A DNA stretch of 64,000 bases, from positions 248,001-312,000 of the forward strand of contig NZ_JANTEZ010000001.1 in the NCBI RefSeq assembly GCF_024978135.1, read 5' to 3'. Every line of letters starts with the position of its first letter. The stretch's first letter is position 1. Positions 41,063-49,543 of this stretch are shown in pieces. Made by a program: the position numbers and the translations under genes. The notes under the pieces were generated by a model. That model saw only the letters and a program-made list of their open reading frames with translations, made no database searches and was not told the DNA's origin. Source of the stretch: Herbiconiux gentiana. GTDB taxonomy: Bacteria; Actinomycetota; Actinomycetes; Actinomycetales; Microbacteriaceae.

Positions 41063-41889
41063 TGCGTGCTCCGATCGATGGTGGGGTCAGGGGCAGGAAG
41101 GGTCGGATCCAGAACGGCGTCCAAGAGCGTGCGGGTCACGGCGCTGCGCGGGTGGGTGAAGAGGTCGTCGACATCGCCCTGCTCGACGAGCTTTCCCTTG
41201 TCGAGCACCCCCGCGCGGTTGCACATGTATTCCACGAGAGAGAGGTCGTGGGTGATGAGGAGCATCGTCAGTCCGCGTTCGGCCTGGAGATCCTTGAGCA
41301 GGTTCAGGATCTGCGCCTGCACGGAGACGTCGAGAGCTGCTGTCGGTTCATCGAGGAGGAGGAAATCCGGTTCGGTCGCGAGTGCCCGGCAGATGCCGAG
41401 CCGCTGACGTTGACCGCCGGACAGCTCGTGGATGTAACGGTCGTAGTGAGCCTCGGTGAGCCCGACGCGTTCGAGCAGTTCGACTACCCGGCTCCGGGTG
41501 CGATCGGACTCGACGACACCGTGGCGGACGATAGAGAACGCGATCTGGTCGCCGACGGACCGGCGTGGGTTGAAAGTGGATCCGGAGTCCTGGAACACGA
41601 TCTGCATCCGCTTGCGGAAACGTCTGAGCTCGGTGCCCGCCATGCGGGTGACATCCACCCCGCCGAGGGTGACCACGCCACCGGTCGGCTTCTCGAGCGC
41701 CATGACCATCCGGCCGGTTGTCGTCTTGCCCGAGCCGGATTCACCAATCAGCCCCCACGTCTCACCGCGTTCGATCTCGAAGCTGATCTCGTCGACAGCG
41801 ACGAAATCGACGTGCTTACCCAAGCCCTTCTTCGCGGGATACGACTTGTGGAGGTCGCGAACCTCCAGGAAGGTGTCAGACGGTTGCAT
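41059..41889 (-). CDS. peptide/opine ABC transporter ATPase (DppF-type)
   Basis: 276 residues starting at ATG 41889 with AGAGGG 7 bases before; the longer frame lies inside the other ATPase gene. Walker A GESGSGKTT, Q-loop VFQDSGSTFNPR, signature LSGGQRQR, Walker B FLLLDEPTAALD and His-loop LITHD are all intact. It overlaps the DppD-type gene by 14 bases. With its partner it powers uptake through the two permeases of the operon. Confidence 0.92.
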   Translation of the reverse strand: MQPSDTFLEVRDLHKSYPAKKGLGKHVDFVAVDEISFEIERGETWGLIGESGSGKTTTGRMVMALEKPTGGVVTLGGVDVTRMAGTELRRFRKRMQIVFQDSGSTFNPRRSVGDQIAFSIVRHGVVESDRTRSRVVELLERVGLTEAHYDRYIHELSGGQRQRLGICRALATEPDFLLLDEPTAALDVSVQAQILNLLKDLQAERGLTMLLITHDLSLVEYMCNRAGVLDKGKLVEQGDVDDLFTHPRSAVTRTLLDAVLDPTLPAPDPTIDRSTQ

Positions 41890-42808
41890 AATCGGCCCTC
41901 TCTGCGAACGCCGACTCCTCGACGAAGACCGGAAGCCGCCTCTGCGAACGCGGCACTGCGCGTTCCGTCTCGGACAGACGCAACCGTGGGACGGCATTCA
42001 TGAGCCCCTGCGTGTACGGCTGCCGGGGGAACGAGATGATCTCTCCGGCCTCCCCCTGCTCCACGATCCGTCCCTTGCGCATCACGGCCACGGTGGTGCA
42101 CATGTGGGCCACGACACCGAAGTCATGCGTCACCATGAGCATCGAGGTGCCGAGGTTCTTATTGATGTCGAGAAGCAGATCCAGGATCTGCTGCTGCACG
42201 GTGGCGTCGAGGGCTGTGGTGGGCTCGTCGGCGATCAGCAGCTGGGGCCGGCAGGCGAGCGCGATCGCGATGACCACGCGCTGGCGTTGACCGCCGCTCA
42301 GCTCATGAGGGTAGGAACGCATCCGCCTGGCCGCATCCGGGAGGGCGACGATATCGAGAGAGTCGAGTGCGATTCGCGCAGCCGTCGCCTTGTCCACGTG
42401 TTGATGCAGACGGATGACCTCGATCAGCTGGTCGCCGATCCGGAAGGATGGGTCGAGGGCGCTGAGGGCGTTCTGCGAGACGAGTCCGATTCTTCCGCCT
42501 CGCACATCCCGCATCTGGCGCTCGGTCTTGGTCAACAGATCCTCGCCCTGGAAGCGAACTTCTCCGGAGGTGATCTTGGCGCGGCGGCTCCCGATGAGTC
42601 CGAGGATGCAGAGGGCTGTGACGCTTTTCCCTGAACCGGATTCACCGACGAGGCCGAGTATGCCGCCTTTCTCGACAGTCAGGTCGACGTGGTCGACGGC
42701 GCGGACGGTTCCGCTGTCGGTCGCGAACTCGACACTCAGGTCGCGGATCTCGAGCACGGGTGCGGTAGCCGGCGATCCGGTCTTCGCGGGAGGTGTGGGG
42801 GTGGTCAT
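41876..42808 (-). CDS. peptide/opine ABC transporter ATPase (DppD-type)
   Basis: 310 residues with intact Walker A GESGSGKS, Q-loop VSQNALSALDP, signature LSGGQRQR, Walker B LLIADEPTTALD and His-loop MVTHD, plus the C-terminal oligopeptide-transporter tail (FPRQPYTQGLMNAVPRL). It lies 9 bases after the DppC-type permease. Two different ATPase subunits per transporter is normal for the Opp/Dpp class. Confidence 0.92.
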   Translation of the reverse strand: MTTPTPPAKTGSPATAPVLEIRDLSVEFATDSGTVRAVDHVDLTVEKGGILGLVGESGSGKSVTALCILGLIGSRRAKITSGEVRFQGEDLLTKTERQMRDVRGGRIGLVSQNALSALDPSFRIGDQLIEVIRLHQHVDKATAARIALDSLDIVALPDAARRMRSYPHELSGGQRQRVVIAIALACRPQLLIADEPTTALDATVQQQILDLLLDINKNLGTSMLMVTHDFGVVAHMCTTVAVMRKGRIVEQGEAGEIISFPRQPYTQGLMNAVPRLRLSETERAVPRSQRRLPVFVEESAFAERADYATV

Positions 42809-42817
42809 GCTGGTCGC

Positions 42818-43738
42818 CTAACTCGTTTGCTTGCGAGGATCGAGAGCATCTCGGAGGCCGTCGCCAATGAGGTTGAACGCGAGCGAGACGATGAGGATGA
42901 CCGTCCCGGGAATCGCGGCCAGGTACACATAGCCCTCGAGGAGCACTTTGCCGCCGTCGGAGGTCATGATTCCCCAGTCGGGTGTCGGGGGGACGACGCC
43001 GATGCCGAGGAAGCTGAGCCCGGCAGTCACAACGATCGTGAGCCCGCAGAGCGTGGTGGCGTAGACGACGAGAGGCGAGACCACGTTCGGAAGCAGCTCG
43101 CGCCAGAGGATCTGCGGAACGGTCGCCCCGGCGGCCCGCGCCGCCTCCACGTAGTCCTTGCCGGTCTCCTGCACGGTGGCGGTGTAGGCCACCCGAGCCA
43201 GATAGGGCACGAGCGTGATGCCGACCGCGATCATGACGTTGCCGAGGCCGGCGCCGAAGACCGCAGCGATGGCGATGGCGAGGAGTACGAGCGGAAAGGC
43301 GAAGATCACGTCGAGGATGCGCATCAGCACCTCGCCCACCCGTCCTTTCGCGTATCCGGCGAGAAGACCGATCGTGAGTGCGATCGGGAACACCACGACC
43401 ACCGGGACCACCCCCGCCACCAGCGAGTTGCGGCCGCCGTAGAGGATGCGGGAGAGCACGTCTCGCCCCTGCCCGTCGAGACCGAGTGGGTGGCCCGGGG
43501 TGCCGATTCCCTGGAGCCGTTCGCTAGCGCTCCCCTCGGTGGGGCTGTACGGCGTCAGGAAGGGAGCCAGCATGGCCGCCAGAACCACGAGCACGAGCAC
43601 GATGAGGGCGACGACGGCCGCCTTGTCGCGCACGTAAGCACGCACGGCGAGGCGGAACCTGCTCGGACCTTCGTGCTCCATGCCGCCGGACACGGGCGGC
43701 ATCTCGACGCGGCGCGCCTTCTGAAGTGTGGCGGTCAC
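42818..43738 (-). CDS. peptide/opine ABC transporter permease (DppC-type)
   Basis: 306 residues from GTG 43738, overlapping the DppB-type stop (GTGA). It has the N-terminal OppC region (FRLAVRAYVRDKAAVVALIVLVLVVLAAM), HPLGLDGQGRDVLSRILYGGR and the ATPase-docking loop EAARAAGATVPQILWRELLPN. About six membrane segments. It partners the DppB-type permease to form the channel. Confidence 0.92.
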   Translation of the reverse strand: MTATLQKARRVEMPPVSGGMEHEGPSRFRLAVRAYVRDKAAVVALIVLVLVVLAAMLAPFLTPYSPTEGSASERLQGIGTPGHPLGLDGQGRDVLSRILYGGRNSLVAGVVPVVVVFPIALTIGLLAGYAKGRVGEVLMRILDVIFAFPLVLLAIAIAAVFGAGLGNVMIAVGITLVPYLARVAYTATVQETGKDYVEAARAAGATVPQILWRELLPNVVSPLVVYATTLCGLTIVVTAGLSFLGIGVVPPTPDWGIMTSDGGKVLLEGYVYLAAIPGTVILIVSLAFNLIGDGLRDALDPRKQTS

Positions 43739-44694
43739 GCTACTGCCTGCTTTCGGGATCGGGGGTCCAGGACTCCGACCGAGATGTCGGCAAGGAGGTT
43801 CACCGCCACGAACACCACGGCGATGAAGAGGACACCGGCTTGAATCGTCGGCATGTCACGCTGCGAGATCGAGGTGTAGAGCTGACCCCCCAATCCCGGC
43901 CAGCCGAACACCACCTCGACGAAGATGACTCCGCCGAGGAGGTAGCCCACCTGCAGGCCGATGACCGTGACGATCTGAGGCAGGGCGTTGCGGAGCGCGT
44001 GCCGCCAGAGGATGGTGCTTTCCGGAAGCCCGGATGCCCGGAGGGTGCGTACGTAGTCCTGCTCGAGGACTTCGAGGGTCACGCTGCGCGTCATCCGCGC
44101 GATGACGGCGAGGGGGACGAGTGCTGCGGCCACCGCGGGCAGGACGAGATGGAGCAGGAGGTCGGGGAGACCGCCGGGCTCCCGCGAGTCGTACATCCCC
44201 GAGGTCGGGAACCAGCCAAGCGTCAACCCGAAGAAGCCGATCAGCAGAAGAGCCATCCAGTAGACCGGAACGCTCGCGCCCGTCATCGAGATGAACATCG
44301 AGGCCCGGTCGAAGACGCTGTACTGCTTCTTCGCGGCGAGCAGTCCCAGCGGCACTCCCACACCCACGCAGATGATGAGAGCCGCGCCGGCGAGGATGAG
44401 TGTGTTCATGAACCGCGGGAGGACGATGTCGATCACAGGTGAGTTGACGATGAGCGATGTGCCCAGGTCGCCTCGCAGCAGCCCGCCGAGGTAGTCCATG
44501 AACTGCACCACGATCGGTTTGTCGAGACCCAGCGCCTGGCGCACCTCGGCGATCGCCGCCGGTGTGGCGTTCTGCCCGAGGATGACCCGCGCCGGGTCTC
44601 CCGGCACGAGTTGGACCAAGAGGAACACCACCACACTCACCCCGAGGAGCACCAGGAGGGTCGAGACGACCCTCCTGGTGATGAGAGCGGTCAT
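43735..44694 (-). CDS. peptide/opine ABC transporter permease (DppB-type)
   Basis: 319 residues. ATG 44694 overlaps the binding-protein stop (ATGA) and begins the normal family N-terminus (TALITRRVVSTLLVLLGVSVVVFLLVQLVPGDPA). The docking loop is RTLRASGLPESTILWRHALRNALPQ, followed by GVIFVEVVFGWPGLG. The first 45 bases of coding sequence contain a 13-base-pair perfect hairpin (44651-44679) that could lower expression relative to the binding protein. Confidence 0.92.
   Translation of the reverse strand: MTALITRRVVSTLLVLLGVSVVVFLLVQLVPGDPARVILGQNATPAAIAEVRQALGLDKPIVVQFMDYLGGLLRGDLGTSLIVNSPVIDIVLPRFMNTLILAGAALIICVGVGVPLGLLAAKKQYSVFDRASMFISMTGASVPVYWMALLLIGFFGLTLGWFPTSGMYDSREPGGLPDLLLHLVLPAVAAALVPLAVIARMTRSVTLEVLEQDYVRTLRASGLPESTILWRHALRNALPQIVTVIGLQVGYLLGGVIFVEVVFGWPGLGGQLYTSISQRDMPTIQAGVLFIAVVFVAVNLLADISVGVLDPRSRKQAVA
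44651..44679 (-). other. 13-bp perfect hairpin at the start of the DppB-type permease gene
   Basis: ACCAGGAGGGTCG (44651-44663) and CGACCCTCCTGGT (44667-44679) form a perfect 13-base-pair stem with a three-base loop, 15 bases inside the coding sequence. In the minus-strand message the stem sequesters an internal AGGAGG and would face the initiating ribosome. This could tune permease translation or mark an mRNA stability boundary after the binding-protein gene. Confidence 0.65.
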
Positions 44695-46313
44695 CAGTCG
44701 AGGCTCACGTTCGTGAGGTCGTACCACTCCTCGCTCGCCGAGACGAAGCCGCGCACGTTCGGCGCCAGGATGTAGGGAGCCTTGTCGTTCACGATCGGTG
44801 CGAACACCGCGTCCTCGGTAGCGATCTCGTTGGCCTGCTTCCACAGCTCCGTCGCCGCCGCGTCATCCGTCGCCGAGATCGCCTGGCCCATCACCGCGTC
44901 GAGCTCGGGATTGGAGTAATAGCCGACGTTCGGCCCGTTCGGAGCGATGAGCGAAGACGAGGTCTGCGTGTAGAGCCAGTAGGGCGACGTCATCCCCCAG
45001 GACAGCTGTGCGAGCCCCACGTCATCGGGTGTGCCCTGGAAGTAGGTGCCCAGGTACGAGGTCCACTCCGTGGCATCGATCTTCACGTCGATACCCACCT
45101 CGGCGAGGTTCTGCTGGATGTACTCCGCCATCGGTACCGGGACGATCTGTCCCGAGCCATCGGTGGAGGTGGTGAGGGTGGTCGTGAAGCCGTCTGGATA
45201 TCCCGCTTCAGCGAGAAGCGCTTTCGCTTCCTCGAGGTTGCGGGTGTAGGCATCGGTGCGTTCGACATAGGCGTCGTTGGCCGGTGCCTGGATGTCGTAG
45301 GCCGGGTTCGCGGTGCCTTGCAGCAGATCCTCCGCCATGCCCTCGCGGTCGATCGCGAGATTGATCGCCTGCCGAACGAGCTTGTTCTTCGTGTACTCGT
45401 TGTCGAAGTTGAACCGCAGGAACCAGACGTGCGGCGGGGTCCCCTCGGAGAGCTGGTAGCCCTCGTCGACGAGACCGGCGACGCTGTCCGGGCTCGGAAC
45501 AGCGATGATGTCGACATCCCCGCTTCGAAGGGCGGCCACCCGGGCCGAAGCGTCAGGCAAGGGTCGGAAGACCACTCTGTCGAGCTCAGGAACGTCGCCC
45601 CAATAATCGTCGTTGCGTTCCAGCGTGATGCGTTCGCCTCGCACACGGTCGACGAACTTGAACGGTCCGCTTCCCACCGGGTTGTCCCCGATGCCCTCGT
45701 CGCCGTACTTCTCCAGCGCGGCGGGGCTGATGATGCCACCACCACCGATACCAGCCAGCAGTCGAAGGAACGGCGAGAAGGGCTGGGCCATCGTCAGCGT
45801 CAGCGTCTGGCCGTCGGATGACACGTCGGCGAGGTTCTGCCACAGGTAGACCGAGCTGCCGGCCGCCTGCGGAGAGTACTGGGGTGAAGCCGGGTCCCAC
45901 ATGCGACGCACGTTGTACTCGACGGCGGCCGCATCCACGGGCGTACCGTCGGTGAAGTTCGCGTCGCGGATCGTGAAGGTGTAGACGAGTCCGTCAGGTG
46001 ACACCGTCCACGAACTCGCAAGACCGGGCTTGAGTTCGGTCACCGGAGCTTCTTCCGATGACTTGCTCAGGTCTTCGGTCACGAGGGTGTCGTAGATCTG
46101 GTAGTCGACGCGCCAGGTCACCCAGCCGGCCGGGGACTGCGGATCGAGTGCGCCCGCCTCGGACTCCATCCCGATGACGAGGGTCTGCCCTCCCGAAGTC
46201 GATGCCGCGGAGCCGGGGGCGCAGGCGGACAGCCCCAGGACGACGGCCACCCCTACGGCGGTGGTGGTGAGCAGCTTCTTGCTCGACGAGAGTCGGTTAG
46301 CTCGTTGCCTCAT
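44694..46313 (-). CDS. peptide/opine-binding lipoprotein (solute-binding family 5)
   Basis: 539 residues. ATG 46313 starts a lipoprotein signal (RQRANRLSSSKKLLTTTAVGVAVVLG, lipobox LSAC) with GAGGA 9 bases upstream. The mature protein is a full family-5 domain: TLVIGMESEAGALDPQSPAGW, LKPGLASSWTVSPDGLVYTFTIRDANFTDGTPVDAAAVEYNVRRM and NPVGSGPFKFV. It is anchored outside the cell and is the first gene of the importer-amidase operon. The ligand is probably an amide-containing small molecule, judged from the amidase. Confidence 0.92.
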   Translation of the reverse strand: MRQRANRLSSSKKLLTTTAVGVAVVLGLSACAPGSAASTSGGQTLVIGMESEAGALDPQSPAGWVTWRVDYQIYDTLVTEDLSKSSEEAPVTELKPGLASSWTVSPDGLVYTFTIRDANFTDGTPVDAAAVEYNVRRMWDPASPQYSPQAAGSSVYLWQNLADVSSDGQTLTLTMAQPFSPFLRLLAGIGGGGIISPAALEKYGDEGIGDNPVGSGPFKFVDRVRGERITLERNDDYWGDVPELDRVVFRPLPDASARVAALRSGDVDIIAVPSPDSVAGLVDEGYQLSEGTPPHVWFLRFNFDNEYTKNKLVRQAINLAIDREGMAEDLLQGTANPAYDIQAPANDAYVERTDAYTRNLEEAKALLAEAGYPDGFTTTLTTSTDGSGQIVPVPMAEYIQQNLAEVGIDVKIDATEWTSYLGTYFQGTPDDVGLAQLSWGMTSPYWLYTQTSSSLIAPNGPNVGYYSNPELDAVMGQAISATDDAAATELWKQANEIATEDAVFAPIVNDKAPYILAPNVRGFVSASEEWYDLTNVSLD

Positions 46314-46562
46314 GCGAATGGTCCTCAATAATCCGGTTACGCCCGCTGAAGAACTCAGGCATCTGCAAGCCCGGTAGTTGGGCATGCCGGAAGGTTATGG
46401 TCAGACACATTTCGAGCGACGGTCGTCACCGTTACGCCGCAATTACGCCGCCGCACCAGGGACCAGTCGGCTAATTCGCGCGGCTCTCCGGAACGAAAAG
46501 CAGCGATCCGCCGGTTTCACCGGTCGACATGCACACGAAACGCCGACCCTCGGACCGGCGGA

Positions 46563-47300
46563 CTAGGGCAGTCTGGCCCCAAAACCACTTCCTCGCGATG
46601 CTTCACTGAAGAGCGCGAAACGGTCACCCCGGCTGCGCCCGAACGCGACGTCGAACGGAATACCCTCTTCGTCGCGGATGACCTGCTCGAAGGCAAGCAC
46701 CGGCGAGCCTGGGCTGCACTCGAGGTGCATCGCAACGGACTCGTCGGCAACCATTGCCTCTATAAGGAAACTCGACGATCCGATTGTGAGCCCGGCTCGC
46801 TCCAGCAACTCATACCAATGCCAGTGCAACGGTATGTCGCGGAGGGCCTCCGCTTGAGGAAACCGGACGTAGTTGGTCCCCAGCGACCACGGTTGCCCTT
46901 CACCGAAGATGAGGTAGTCGACGAGCAATCCGGGCGCGCCCGGCTCCTGCTCGAGCTTTCGCGCGACAGGGGGTGGCAACGGCACCACTTCGCGGCGCAG
47001 CTCTCGCACGACGAGACGATGGAGGTTTCCGTTGACGCCCTGAGCCTCAAGGAGCGGCATCGCCTCTCGGCGAATGACGACAAAGGTGCCAGTGCCCTGC
47101 AGTCGGTCGATCAGCCCCTCGTCCCGCAGCAGCCCGAGCGCATCCCTCACCGTCTGTCGGGGACTGCTGTAGTGCGTCATGAGCTCAGTCTCGCTGGGCA
47201 ATCGACCGTCGCGAAATGCGCCGCTCAGCACCTCAGAACGAAGGGCGTCGCGCAGATGGCGAGTTTTGTCGAGGCGTGAGAATCGGCCGGGTGGGATCAT
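46563..47300 (-). CDS. GntR-family regulator (HutC/UTRA type)
   Basis: 245 residues: winged helix KTRHLRDALRSEVLSGAFRDGRLPSETELMTHYSSPRQTVRDALGLLRDEGLIDRLQGTGTFV and a UTRA ligand-binding domain ending VLAFEQVIRDEEGIPFDVAFGRSRGDRFALF. It lies 249 bases upstream of the importer operon on the same strand and is its likely regulator. A partial match to the HutC-type site TGGTCTAGACCA (TGGTCAGACA, 46398-46407) lies in the intervening region. Confidence 0.9.
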   Translation of the reverse strand: MIPPGRFSRLDKTRHLRDALRSEVLSGAFRDGRLPSETELMTHYSSPRQTVRDALGLLRDEGLIDRLQGTGTFVVIRREAMPLLEAQGVNGNLHRLVVRELRREVVPLPPPVARKLEQEPGAPGLLVDYLIFGEGQPWSLGTNYVRFPQAEALRDIPLHWHWYELLERAGLTIGSSSFLIEAMVADESVAMHLECSPGSPVLAFEQVIRDEEGIPFDVAFGRSRGDRFALFSEASRGSGFGARLP

Positions 47301-47371
47301 GACACCACTTTTCCACGCTGATTAGCCCTCACGCTGCCGCGGCACCGCAGATATCTTTCGGAGGCACGAAA

Positions 47372-47536
47372 GTGGCAACGGAGAACGACATTGATTCGTT
47401 GCGCAAAAAGCTCCCGCCGCGCAACGAATTTCTCGCGCCGCAGCTCAGAACTGTCGCGCAACCAGAGCGTCTCGTATCCGCAGGGTTGCGAAACGATGAG
47501 ACGCTAAGAATTCGCAGCATGCGCACAAACGACTGA
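47372..47536 (+). CDS. possible small protein (54 residues)
   Basis: A GTG at 47372 follows a strong GGAGG (47360-47364) at 7 bases and opens a 54-codon frame ending at TGA 47536. The predicted peptide is charged and soluble, beginning MATENDIDSLRKKLPPRNEF, with no recognised domain. Codon use resembles the AT-richer accessory genes that follow. It fills most of the otherwise empty 302-base gap between the GntR gene and the SHOCT gene. An 11-bp inverted repeat within it argues for caution, since the segment could instead be regulatory. Confidence 0.35.
   Translation: MATENDIDSLRKKLPPRNEFLAPQLRTVAQPERLVSAGLRNDETLRIRSMRTND
47394..47429. repeat. 11-bp perfect inverted repeat
   Basis: ATTCGTTGCGC (47394-47404) and GCGCAACGAAT (47419-47429) with a 14-base loop. 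It lies at the junction between the transporter locus and the accessory island, inside the candidate 54-codon gene. Related TTGCGCAA-like half motifs occur nearby. It could be an operator, a hairpin or an insertion scar. Confidence 0.6.
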
Positions 47537-47602
47537 GGGTCAATCGCGGGCAGAGTTGGCTACTCCTCCACAGGTGTCGGTGCGCATAGATAGAGTTGCG
47601 CC

Positions 47603-48247
47603 ATGGTGGGATACGGACGAGTCGTGGGTGGCGACTACCTGAACGCGGCGGTGTCGACTCCGATTGGGAGCACGGTAGTTGTGCAAGCAGGCTTTAAATT
47701 CCGCAAGCTCGTTCCTGAGAACGTTGCGGAATGGGACGAGGTCGTGCCCGATGGAAAAGGCAACGTGGTTAGTGCCGTTGGGAAGGCTGTCGCAGGCGCC
47801 GTAATCCCAGGCAAGCTCGGAAAGGCCGCTTCTGCCGCATTCGGCGCCACGATCGATTCCATCGGCCCCACGCACGTTGTGGACATCAGCTGGTCCGACG
47901 GCAAACGGTCGCTCATCAAATTGCCGGATGCAATGTTCAAGCACCTGGAGCTCGTGCTTCGATCTCAGCGAGCTGAGCCCGTCGAGCCGGCGCCGGGCAC
48001 TGACGTCGCACCGCCGGCTGTTGAGAAGCTCACGGTTACCGAGCAAGCATTCTCTCTTGTGTCCGGCATCGTTCGGGACCGCTTTCCTGCGCGTCCTGCC
48101 CAATCGCTCGTGTCCGCCAAGCCGACGCCACAGGTGCAGCTCGACGTCACAGAGCAACTCACTAAGCTCGCTTCTCTCCGCGACGCCGGAATCCTCACAG
48201 ATGAGGAGTTCACGGCGAAAAAGGCAGAACTGCTCGCACGCCTCTGA
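47603..48247 (+). CDS. SHOCT-domain protein of unknown function
   Basis: 214 residues. Residues 1-115 suggest a small beta-rich (PH-like) domain (STVVVQAGFKFRKLVPENVAEWDEVVPDG ... THVVDISWSDGKRSLIKLP) with a Gly/Ala-rich loop AVGKAVAGAVIPGKLGKAASAAFGA inserted between strands. A variable linker leads to a C-terminal SHOCT motif: TEQLTKLASLRDAGILTDEEFTAKKAELLARL. SHOCT motifs mediate oligomerisation or membrane association in proteins of mobile elements and stress systems. Codon use is AT-richer than the core genes. It may belong to the following nuclease/ATPase island, 124 bases away. Confidence 0.72.
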   Translation: MVGYGRVVGGDYLNAAVSTPIGSTVVVQAGFKFRKLVPENVAEWDEVVPDGKGNVVSAVGKAVAGAVIPGKLGKAASAAFGATIDSIGPTHVVDISWSDGKRSLIKLPDAMFKHLELVLRSQRAEPVEPAPGTDVAPPAVEKLTVTEQAFSLVSGIVRDRFPARPAQSLVSAKPTPQVQLDVTEQLTKLASLRDAGILTDEEFTAKKAELLARL

Positions 48248-48314
48248 CCACATCGTCGGCCGCGCCATCTCGCTAGCTCGGTACCCAAAACGCATATCCA
48301 AAGAGGCTGACCCC

Positions 48315-48371
48315 ATGATCGAATTGCGAAGCACCACGCTTGCCGACGTCGACACAACCGAGCTCGTCTAA
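48315..48371 (+). CDS. possible 18-codon leader peptide coupled to the nuclease gene
   Basis: ATG 48315 follows AAAGAGG and encodes MIELRSTTLADVDTTELV; its stop TAA overlaps the start of the next gene as TAATG (48369-48373). The nuclease gene itself has no ribosome site of its own, so translation could depend on reading this short frame. It may also be the remnant of a deleted gene. Confidence 0.35.
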   Translation: MIELRSTTLADVDTTELV

Positions 48372-49459
48372 TGGGCATCGAAATGGGGCTGTGGCGAGCA
48401 GACGGCGACGCTCTAACTCGCATCGTGCCCACAGCGGTGGGCTTGGAAGCACAACTAGAGTCCTACATCGAATCGGACCCAATGATCCTGGGCGAGGCGA
48501 TGCTCGTCATCGGACGCCAGGTACCCACCGCGCATGGCGGCTACATCGACCTCCTCGCGATCGATGAGACCGCCGCAGCCCATGTGATCGAACTCAAGCG
48601 CGACAAGACCCCCCGGGATGTGACTGCCCAGGCGCTCGACTACGGCTCATGGGTCGCCACACTCGGCCGCGCCGACATCCTCAACATATTTGCGAACTAC
48701 CAGCCCGGCGTCGCGCTGGAAGAAGCCTTCGACGCCCAGTTCGGCGGCACACTGCCGGAAGACGTCAACGCCACCCAGGTGCTGACGATCGTTGCAGCGT
48801 CAGTAGACGCCGCAACCGAACGCATCGTCCGCTTCCTCAACGAAGACTTCGGCGTGCCCATCAACGTCGTCTTCTTCCGCCACTTCCACGATAACGGCTC
48901 CTCCTATTTGGCCCGGACGTGGCTCGTCGAACACGACCCACAGACATCGACCGCCGTCACGCACTCACGGAGGGCGAAGTCCCGGGAACCCTGGAACGGA
49001 CAGGACTGGTACGTCTCGTTCGGAGAATCTTCCGATGGTCGCCAATGGCACGATGGCGCCACCTACGGATTCGTTTCGGGCGGCGGTGACAAGTGGTTTT
49101 CCAGAACGCTCAAGAACCTCACCCCCGGGTCGCGCGTCTTTGCGTGCATTCCCAAGGTCGGATACGTGGGCGTGGGAACCGTTCTGGGCGAGGCCAAGCG
49201 ATTTGATCAGACCACGGTTCTCAATGCGGGGGCTGAGACCTCACTGATCGGTCTTCCATTGCAAGGCAACTATCGGCGCGATGGTGACGAGGACGACGAC
49301 ATTGCTGAGTGGGCCGTCCCAGTCGAATGGACACACACCGTTCCTCGCGAAAAGGGCTTCTGGAAGCCAGGGATGTTCGCGAATCAGAACACCGCAGCAA
49401 AGATGCGGAACCAGTTCACCATCGACCAGGTGTCAGAAGCCTTTGGTCTGGACGCATGA
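48371..49459 (+). CDS. NucS-like PD-(D/E)XK nuclease with EVE/PUA-like C-terminal domain
   Basis: 362 residues. The N-terminal nuclease domain carries Glu30 (AQLESYIESDPMILG), Asp60 (GGYIDLLAID), Glu74-Leu-Lys76 (HVIELKRDKTPRD) and Gln87, the complete NucS/DUF91-type PD-(D/E)XK motif set. Residues about 205-355 form a second domain (DWYVSFGESSDGRQWHDGATYGFVSGGGDKWFSRTLKNL, SRVFACIPKVGYVGVGTVLG) resembling EVE/PUA-type readers of modified bases. ATG 48383 is an alternative start. A nuclease joined to a modified-base reader suggests defence or modification-dependent restriction; this is inference. Confidence 0.75.
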   Translation: MGIEMGLWRADGDALTRIVPTAVGLEAQLESYIESDPMILGEAMLVIGRQVPTAHGGYIDLLAIDETAAAHVIELKRDKTPRDVTAQALDYGSWVATLGRADILNIFANYQPGVALEEAFDAQFGGTLPEDVNATQVLTIVAASVDAATERIVRFLNEDFGVPINVVFFRHFHDNGSSYLARTWLVEHDPQTSTAVTHSRRAKSREPWNGQDWYVSFGESSDGRQWHDGATYGFVSGGGDKWFSRTLKNLTPGSRVFACIPKVGYVGVGTVLGEAKRFDQTTVLNAGAETSLIGLPLQGNYRRDGDEDDDIAEWAVPVEWTHTVPREKGFWKPGMFANQNTAAKMRNQFTIDQVSEAFGLDA

Positions 49460-49543
49460 ACCAACCACTTGTTGCTGGGGCCGAGGCCATCACAATACAG
49501 AGAGCACCTGTCGCGTGTAGCGGCGCGCGTGTGAGGATGAGCC

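Noticed and set aside
46398-46407. GntR/HutC operator TGGTCAGACA
   Set aside because: It is two bases short of the TGGTCTAGACCA consensus and not symmetric; mentioned only as a weak possibility in the GntR entry.
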